NCBI GenBank assembly: GCA_022562915.1
Contig: JADFOJ010000003.1
Location: forward strand, 32,863 to 96,862
DNA from: Planctomycetota bacterium
GTDB taxonomy: Bacteria; Planctomycetota; Phycisphaerae; Phycisphaerales; SM1A02
Reading direction: 5' to 3'
DNA length: 64,000 bases
A program made the position numbers and the translations under genes. This document shows positions 43,501 through 52,500 of the stretch, piece by piece; the first letter of the stretch is position 1, and each line of letters begins with the position of its first letter. The notes beneath the pieces are model-generated. The model was not told the origin of the DNA and searched no databases. It worked only from the letters and a program-made list of their open reading frames with translations.

Positions 43501-46500
43501 ACCACCAGTGAATTGGTGCGATCGTCGGCCTGGATGATGACGAGGTCGTCGCGCCGGATCATCCCCGCCTGCTCCTGCTGGGCGAACAGACGGGTGACCG
43601 TGGCGGCCACCCGCCCCGCCGAGGCGTGCTCCAGCGGATAGATCCGTACGGACGCTCCCGGCGCCGCGGATTCGATGTCCATCATCCTGATCAGTTCCGA
43701 GACGACCTCGAGGTTCATCGGCGTCCCCACGAGCACCAGCGCGTTGATCTTCGGCTCCGCCCGGATGACAAGACGGGTCATCGGGCTGAACACGTCGGAT
43801 TCCAGCACCCGCCCCCCATTGTTCGAGACCCTGGCGAGCCGCAGCCGCGCCACCTGCCGCTGCATGGGGTTCGCCTGACGGCCGTCCATGACGCCGTCGA
43901 CGAGGATCGCGTTGAGCGTCTCGGCGAGGTCCTGGGCGTCGGCGAAACGCAACGGAACGATCCGCGGCTCGATCCATCCGTTGGAGACCTCCCGGTCGAT
44001 TCTCAGGTACAGCACCTCGACCAGCGCCACCGCATCGATCTTGCCGGCCACGATCACGGTGTTCGTCCGCTCATCGACGCTCAAGGCAATCGTGTCCAGC
44101 AGGGCCTTGCCGACGTGCCCCTCGGGCACGCCGGAGACGCGGGAGCCCGGCACGCGCCCAAGCTGCTTGCCCTGGGCGAACAGCTCGCGCACGATCCGCG
44201 CGAAGTCCGCCGCGGCGATGTTCGAAAGCGGGAAGAGCTTCACCTCGACCGCGTCGGTGATGGGCAGCCGGTCGAAGGTGGCCACGACCTCGGCCATTGC
44301 CTCGACGTTGCCGGGCGTCGAGCTGATCACGATCGCGTTGAGCCCTGCATCCGCGATGACCCGGATCGGCTTGGTGAGGTCGAGCGTGACGGTGCTCTCG
44401 CCGAGCCCGACACGGCTGATCGCCAGCCGCCGCACCTGCTCCTGGACCGCGCGGGCCAGCGGGGTCCGGGACTGCTGCGAGCCGGGGTTCAGGATCTCCT
44501 GGAGGATCCGCGCCATCGCCGGCGCCTCGGCGTTGCGCAGCATGATGACGCGCATCTGCGACTCCGCGAGGATCGGCTCGCTGTCGATCGCCTTGAACAC
44601 GCCGATGATCGTCTCGCGGTCGGCGGGGTTGGCGACGACGATGACGGCGTTGCGACCCGTCAGCGGCACGACCCGGATAGGCTCGGTGACCAGCCGCGAC
44701 ACCGTGTCGTCGCTCGGCGGCTTGTCCAGGCCGATCGTCTCGACGATCTTGCGGGCCGCGTCGGGTGAGATGTTCTCGAGTTCGATGATGAAGATGCCGT
44801 GCCCGGCCGGCGGGGAGAGCTCGTCCAACTGCCGGACGGTCTCGCGTATCTCGTCGAACATCGCGGCGGTACACGCCACGACCAGTGTGTTGCCCGCCAC
44901 GTCCACCTCGATCGCCAGCGGCTGGCCCGCCTGGGTCGCCTTGGCGCGGTACGCCTGGGAGATCGCCGCGGAGACGCGACGGACCGGGGCTGCATTGAGC
45001 TTGAGGACGTAGACGGACAGGCCCTGCTCCGACGCCTCGCTCTGAAGGGCCTCGGCAAGGGCCCGGATCTGCCGGAACTCCTCTTCCTCGGCGCGGACGA
45101 TGATCGAGTTGGACGCCGTGTCCCCGACGATGCGCAGCGCCCTGCGACCCCGAGTGTCACCGGACTGCTCGTACAGGCGGCGCAGGGCCTCGGCGAGCTT
45201 CGTCGGGCTGCCGCTGCGCACGGGAATAATCTGCGGCGGCGGCAGCTTCGCGTAGTCGGCGACGTCGAGCTGCGTCACGATCTGCTCGATCTTCCGCATG
45301 TTCTGCCGGCTCGCCGAGATGATCACCGAGTTGGTCAGCGGCTCGGCGGCGGCGCGCACCCACTCCTGCGCCTCGACGAGCACCGTGGGGTAGTCGCGTT
45401 CGTCACGTCGGGACCGGTCCGCGTCCGACGGCCGCCCGCCGCGATCGGTCTGGCGGCGGCCGCGCGAGATCTCCGTGGAGAACGCCCCGTTGATCGCCCC
45501 GGCCACGGACCGCGCGTCGGCGTACGTCAGCGGCAGCACCTTGAGCTGCAGCGATGTGTCGTACTCCTCGCTGTCGAGCTTGGCCAGCAGCGCCCGGATG
45601 TTGGTCCACTCGCTCTGGTCGGCGGTGATCACGAGACTGTTGGAGGCGGGGTCGGCGACGATTCGCGCGTTGAACTTGCCGGGCGTGTCCGCTTCGAAGG
45701 AGAACGGCCCGTAAAAGACCGACAGCGCCTCCTGGACCTGCTCGGCCCGGGCGAAGCGCAGCGGAACGAAGTCGGTGATGCGCTGGTTCTGCGATGGCTG
45801 GTCGAGCTCGGCGATGATCCGCCGGATCTGTTCGAACTGGTCGCTCGTCGCCGCGATGATGAGCTGGTTCTCCAGCCGGTTGATGTCGATCTTCGGCTCG
45901 ACCTCGCCGCCCGGTCCATCGTCGCGCCCGCGCAGGAACGTGCGCAGCGTAAAGGCGACGTCCACCGCCAGCGCGTGCTCCAGCGGGATGATGCGGTACT
46001 CCAGCGGGCTCGCCGCGGGCACGTCGTCGATCTTGGCGATGAGCGCCTCGATGACCGGGAACGACTCCTCGGTCGCCGTCACGATGATGCTGTTGGAACG
46101 CCGGTCGTCGACGATCTTCGCCTTCACCTCGACCGCGGGCCCGTCCCCGCCCTCGAGCCTGATCGAGATGCCCTTGGTCTCGCCGCGGGAGTCGAGCTCC
46201 AGGGTCTCGCGCAGGATCCGCACGACCTCCCGGGCCCGCGCACCCTTGAGCGCGTAGGTCCGGATGATCGTCTCGTCGCTCGCCGAGGGCGCGTCGAGAC
46301 GCTCGATCAGCGCGACGGCCTGGACGAACTGGGCGCGGGGGGCGTTGACGACCAGACTGTTGGTCCGGGCATCCGGCGTCACGATCACGCCGGCCCCGCC
46401 ACCGCCACCTCCGGAACGGCGGCCGAACTGCTGGGTGACGATCCGGGCGATCTCCTGCGCGTCGCCGTCGGTGAGCGCAATGATCTCGATGCGGCGTTCG

Positions 46501-49500
46501 CCGGAGACGTCCGGCTGATCCATCCTGGTCAGCAGGTCGCGGATCATGGCGAGGTCGTCCGCCTCGGCAGAGACGATCAGCGTGTTGGTGGACGCGCTGG
46601 CGGTGATCGTGGTCGTGGACGCCGGCGCGCCGACGGCCCGGTCGCGGTCGCGCAGGAACCGGGTGAGCGTGTCGGCGAGCTCGCGGGCCTGCGCGAACTC
46701 GACGGGCAGCACCGCCATGTGCTGCTCGCCACGGTCGGACTGGTCGTCGATGTTCGTGATGAACTCGGCGATCTCCTGCTGCTGCTTCCTGGTGCCGTAG
46801 ACGATGATGACCTTGTTGCGTATGTCGGTGCGGATCCTGGCATCCGTCGGGTCCGCTGCCTGCCACCAGCGGCGGTTGCGGGAGGAGTACGCGAACGCCT
46901 CGGTGAGCACGTCGGCGACCACGTTGACGTCGGCGTGTTGCAGCGGGTAGAGCTTGACGACCCGTTGCTCGCCGGAGCCCTCGGGTGCATCGAGGAGCTC
47001 GATCAACTGCTCCACGACCTCGAACTTGTCGCCTTCTCCAGTGACGATCAGCGCGTTGAGCCGCAGGTCGGCCTGCACCGCGAGCGAGCCGCGGCGGGAG
47101 CGGCCCCTGTCACCCTGGTTGCCGAAGAACCACCATGGGCCTTCCTCGGCCAGGCTGATCTGGTTGGCAAGGTTCTGAACGGTCCGGGCGATGTCGGCTG
47201 CCTTGGCGTGCCGCAGTTCAAAGATGCGGAACCCCAGCGCCTGGCTCGCCTGCCGCGTGTCAAAATGCTCGACGAGCTTCTCGATCTCGTCGAAGTCCTC
47301 ATCGTTGGCCGCCACGAGCAGCGTGTTGCTGTTGCGGTCACCGATGATCGACACCTGCCGTGACCGCGCCCGGCGGCCGCGGCCCGCGGAGGCGATCTGC
47401 GCGCGGTCGTCGAACAGACGTTGAAGGGCCGCCGCCACGGTCGAGGCGTCGGCCCGTTCGAGAACGATGGTCCGCACCTTGAACTGGCGGGTGGGCGGGC
47501 GGTCTATCTCCTTGAGCACGGCCTCGATCTCGGCCATGATCTCTTCGCTGGCGCGCACCAGCAGCGTCCCGGTCGCGTCGTCGGCGACGATCATCGTCGA
47601 TGCCCGCCGCGCCTGGTCCGTTCCCAGGACGACCTTCTCCAGCATCCGGGCCGCCTGCTGCGGCTGCGCCGCGGTCAGCTCGATGATCTTCAAGGGATAC
47701 CGGTCCTCGCCGAGCTTGCGGTCAAGCTGCTCCATCAGGGCGTCCACTTCCTGGAGCTGCTCGCGCGAGGCGGTCACCAGAAGCGTGTTGGTGCGCCGGT
47801 CGGCGGAGAACTCCGGCTGGATGGCGCCCTGGCCCAACTGGGCCCGCATGTTCTCGAACCGCACGCGAAAGATACTGCGCAGCGTGTTCTGGAGGTCCCG
47901 GGCCTCGGCGTACTGCAACGGGTAGAGCTTGAGCGTCGTCTGCACGTTGATCGGCGTCTGGTCGAGCAGCTCGATGAACTGATCGATGAAGCCGATCGCC
48001 TCCGGCGGGCCCATGACCACCAGGGCATTGTTCTGCGGATCGACGTTGACCTTGACCCGGTCGGGGTTGAAGACCGCCTCGATGGTCGTGTCCCCGGCCA
48101 GCAGCGTCACCGCGAGGTCGCGCATGCGCTGCGCCTGGCGGCCGCGCCGCCGCAGCGCGGCGTCCGGCTGGAGCAGTTGCCGGACGCTCTCGGCCGCGCG
48201 CTGGGCGGTGATCGTCTCCAGCGGGTACACCTTGACGACCATCTGCTGCACCATCGCCGGCTGGCTCAACGCGGCGATGAGGTCGCCGACGACCTCGAAG
48301 TCGAAGTCGTTGCATGTCACGATCAGCGCGTTGTTGGCCGTGTCGGCGATCACCGCCACGCGGCGGCGCAGGTCGCCGCGCCGCCCGCCCGGGGGCGTCA
48401 TCGCGTTGATCGTCTGCTGGATGAGCCGCGAGGTCGTCAACGCGCTCAACTCTTCGGGAAGCCCGATGTAGTGAACCTGTCCCGGCGCCGCGGGGAGCTG
48501 TTCGACGAGCTGCTTTGCGAGGTCCGCGACACGCTTGACGGCCCGGGGCGAACCCACCACCACGAGACTGTTCGTGGCGGGATCGATCGCGATGGTGATC
48601 TCGCTGCCGGCGACGTCGTCGTCGTCGTCGGATTGGAACGCGGCGAACACCGTCGCGACGACGGCCGCTTGAAGGTTCATCGGCAGCGCCGCGCCGGGTT
48701 CGCCATCCTCGTCGTCAGCGTCGCCCGCGGACGTCTCGCGCGACGCGCCGGACCTCTCACGCCCACGGCGGCGTTCCATCAGCTCGTCGAGGGAGATCAC
48801 CCGCACGTTGCTGCCGCGGCCGGTACGCAGCATTCGTTTGAGCGTCCGGGCCAGCTCCGCCGCCGAGGCACGCCCGGGGTCGATCGGAATCATCCGCATC
48901 TCGCGCGACGAGGCGATCGTGGCCCGATCGAGGTCGCCGACGATCTGCTCGATCATGGCAAACTGCTCGTCCGTGGCGAGGATCAGCAGGCTGTTGCTCG
49001 CGGCGTCCACGCGGATCGTCGGCGCCGGCTCGGCCGCACTGGGATCGTCGAAGATCGCCGCCAGGTTCACCGACAACTCCCGTGCGTCGGCGTTGCGAAC
49101 GGTCATCACGCGGACGCGGCGGGTCGACGAGGCGATCACGTCGCGGGGATCGACGTCCAGTTGCATGACCATCTGCTCGGCGACGGCCAGCAGCGACGGC
49201 GGCGCCGAGATCACCACGGCGTTGAGCCGCGTGTCGGCGGCGACGCGGATCGTCGGCTCACCGCGTCGCCGCTGTATCTCGGCGTACTGCATCAGCGCCC
49301 ACGACGGCAACCGCCCGGTGTCCACCAGTTCGTCTCGACCCAACAACTGGGAGACGATCGGGGCCACGCGCTCGGCCCGGGCGTATTTCAGGAACACCGT
49401 CCGCACCTGGTGCTGGTCCGCCGGCGGCGCGCCGTCGAGCTCGGCGATCATCGCGGCGATCCGCTCGACCTGCGCCGGCTCCGCGGTCACGATGATCGAG

Positions 49501-52500
49501 TTGGTCGACGGCTCCGCGGCGACTGACACGGGCGCCGTGTCGCCCTCGGCGCGTGCCCGCGTCTGGACCGCCTGGGTCACTGCGCGAGCCACCTCCGGGG
49601 CCTTCGCCTGGGTGAGCTGGAAAATCCGGACGTCGACCGAGTCGACCGCGGACCGCGGATGATCGAGCTGGGCGACGAGGCTCTCCGCCACCTCCAGGAT
49701 CGACGGCGGCGCCGAGAGGATCAGCGTGTTGCTCTTGCGGTCCGCCGACAGGTGAAGCAGCGCCGCCGGGTCCGGCCCGGCGTCGGGGACGTCCTCGGCG
49801 ATGCGCTGCACCAGGATCGCCTGGAGCATCGGCACCAGTGTCTCGGCCCGGGCGTTGTCGAGGGTGAAGAACCGCAGCGCCGTGACGGGCCCCACGCGCC
49901 GCGCATCCAGCTCGGTGAGCACCTGCTCCACGCGGTCGAAGATGTCCGCGGGCCCGGAGACGATGAGCGTGCGGCTCCGCGGCTCGGTCGTGATCGAGGT
50001 CATGACGCGGCGATCGCGCCCCGACGGGCTGAGGTTCCCGTCCGCGGCGAGTTGGCGCAGCGTCGCACTCACCGCGTTGAGGTCGGCGTTCAAGACGTGA
50101 TAGGTGCGGACCTGGGTCTCGTCCGTCATCTGCTGGCGGTCGAGCTGCTCGACGAGCGCCTGGAAGCCGGCCATCCGCTGGATCGGCGCGTCCACGATCA
50201 GCGAGTTCGTCTGCGGGTCGCCCCGAACCACGATCTCGCGCGGCGGCTGGAGGTGGTACAGCAGGCGCCCGCGGCGGTCGCGCGGCACCGGCGGCTGCGG
50301 GAACATCTCGTCGATGGTGCGGGCGAGTTCCTCGGCGCGGGCGACGCGAAGCGGGAAGATCCGGATCTCGCGGCCCTCGGCGTCGAAGCGATCCGCGGTA
50401 TTGAGCTCCTCGACGAGCATCTGGATGTCCGGAAGCATGTCCGGGTGGGCGGCGACGATCAGCGCGTTGGTCTGGCTGTCGGAGTAGATCGTCACCGGCC
50501 GGTCGCGGCGCTCTTCGGGCGGGCGGCGGTCGTACTGGCGCATGAGCGCGCGAGCGAGGTTGTCCGCATCGGCGGTTCGCAACTGGAGGATGCGCAGCGG
50601 CGGCATGTCCTGCGGTTCGGGCTCGTCGAAGCTCGCCACCAGCGAACGGATGATCGCCTGTTGATCCCGCTGGGCGCCGATGAGCACGGAGTTCGTCCGC
50701 TGGATCGCGACGAAGACCGGCGGCGGGCCGCCGCGGCCGCGGAGCATGCCCAGCGCGCTGGAGGCGAGATCCTCCAGGAACTCGACGGTCGCCTCGGCGG
50801 TCTGGTTTTCCAGCGCGATGAGCTGGACGTCCGGCGGCGGCGCGATCGAGTCCTGCAGCTCGTTGAGGATCGCCATGAAGCGCAGCATCGCCTCGTCGTC
50901 GGCGACGACGAGCAGTGTCGAGTTGTCCGCGTCCACCTCGACGCTCACCGGCAGCGCGTCGGGAACCTCGGCGGTCTGCTCCTCGTAGAGCCGCAGCGCC
51001 TGGTCCGCCATCTGCCGGGGTTCCGTCCCCGTGACGTCGAAGACGCGCAGCGATCGGCGGATCGGTACGGCCTGGAGATCATGCAGCATCTGCTCGATCT
51101 TCTCGAACGTGACGTCGTCGCCCGCCACGATGAGCGTCCGGCTCACAGGCTCGGCCAGGATCGTCACCTCGACCGGCTTGCCGCCATCCTCCGGCAACTC
51201 GCTGAGCACCCCCTGGCGGGCGAGGCCCATCAGCGTCCGGGCGATCTGGGCCGGGTCCCCCCGCTCGATGTGATAGGTTCTCAGCTGGGCCCTCGGCGGC
51301 AACTGCACGCGGTCGAGCTGCTCGACGAGCGCCTCGAACTGGGCCCGCCGCTCGGACGGCGCTTCGACGATCAGCGTGTTGGTGGCCGCGTCCGCGGAGA
51401 CGTGGACTTCCTTGGGTTCCTGAAGGTGCGGCAGCGGGCGGCCGCGGCGATCGAGCGGCATCGGCGGCTGCGGGTAGAGCCGGTCCAGCGCCACGGCGAG
51501 GTCGACGGCCCTCGCCCGGTTGAGACTGAACAGCATCGTCTCGCGCTCGGCCTCCCCGGAGCGGTTGATCGAGTCCACGAACTGCTTGACCTCGTCGTAG
51601 ATCTCGGTGTGGGCGGTCACGATCAGCGTGTTGGTCCCGGCGTCGGCGTCGATGGTGACGGGCATCTCGCGTCGCTGCTCGGCGGGGCGGGCCTCGTAGC
51701 GGCGCCGCAGCATGCTCGAAATCTGCATGGCGTCCGCGGCCCGAACCTGGATCAGTTGCAGCGGCGGCAGCTCCGTCGGCTCGAAGCGGTCCAGGATGCG
51801 CACCGCCCGCTCGATCACCTGGTGCTGCACCGGCTCGGCGAGGACGTACAGGCTGTTGGTGCGCTCGAGGACCTCGATCGAGGGGTCGGGCACGGCCCGC
51901 GACGGGTCCACGGCAGCGGTGGTGGCGAGCAACGTGCGCAGCGGCTCGATGACGTCGGTGACCCGGGCGCTGTGCAGCTCGATGATCCGGCCGGTCCGCG
52001 CCGGCGGCAGGAGTTTGCGGGCCTCGGCCACCGCGGTCTCGTATGCCCGCACGCTCTCGACGGTACCGGATATGAGCAGGTTGCCCGTCAACGGATCGAA
52101 ATCAACCGAGGGAACCGGCCGCTCGTCGGGGTCGAGACCGCGGTTGAGCCTCTCGTAGACGAAGCCCGCCTTCTTCATGAGCGCCGTCGCATCGATGCCG
52201 CTCAGCGTGATCACGCGGAACTGGAAGTCACCGGGGACCGGCCGATCGAGCGTCGCCACGAGCCTCTCGATGACGCCGAACTGCTCCGGCCGGGCGGTGA
52301 TCACCAGCAGGTCCAGCGGATCGACGGCCTCGATGGTCGGCGGGTCGTAGCGCGACCCGTCGTGCGGTTGAAGCAGTTGCCGGGCGAGTACCAACACCGG
52401 CGCCACGAGCGTGCTCGGTTCGGCGCTGGTGACATGGACCTGGCGCGTCTCGCGCTCGATGACGGTGTTGTCCTGGACCATGCGCAGCACCTCGGCGAAA

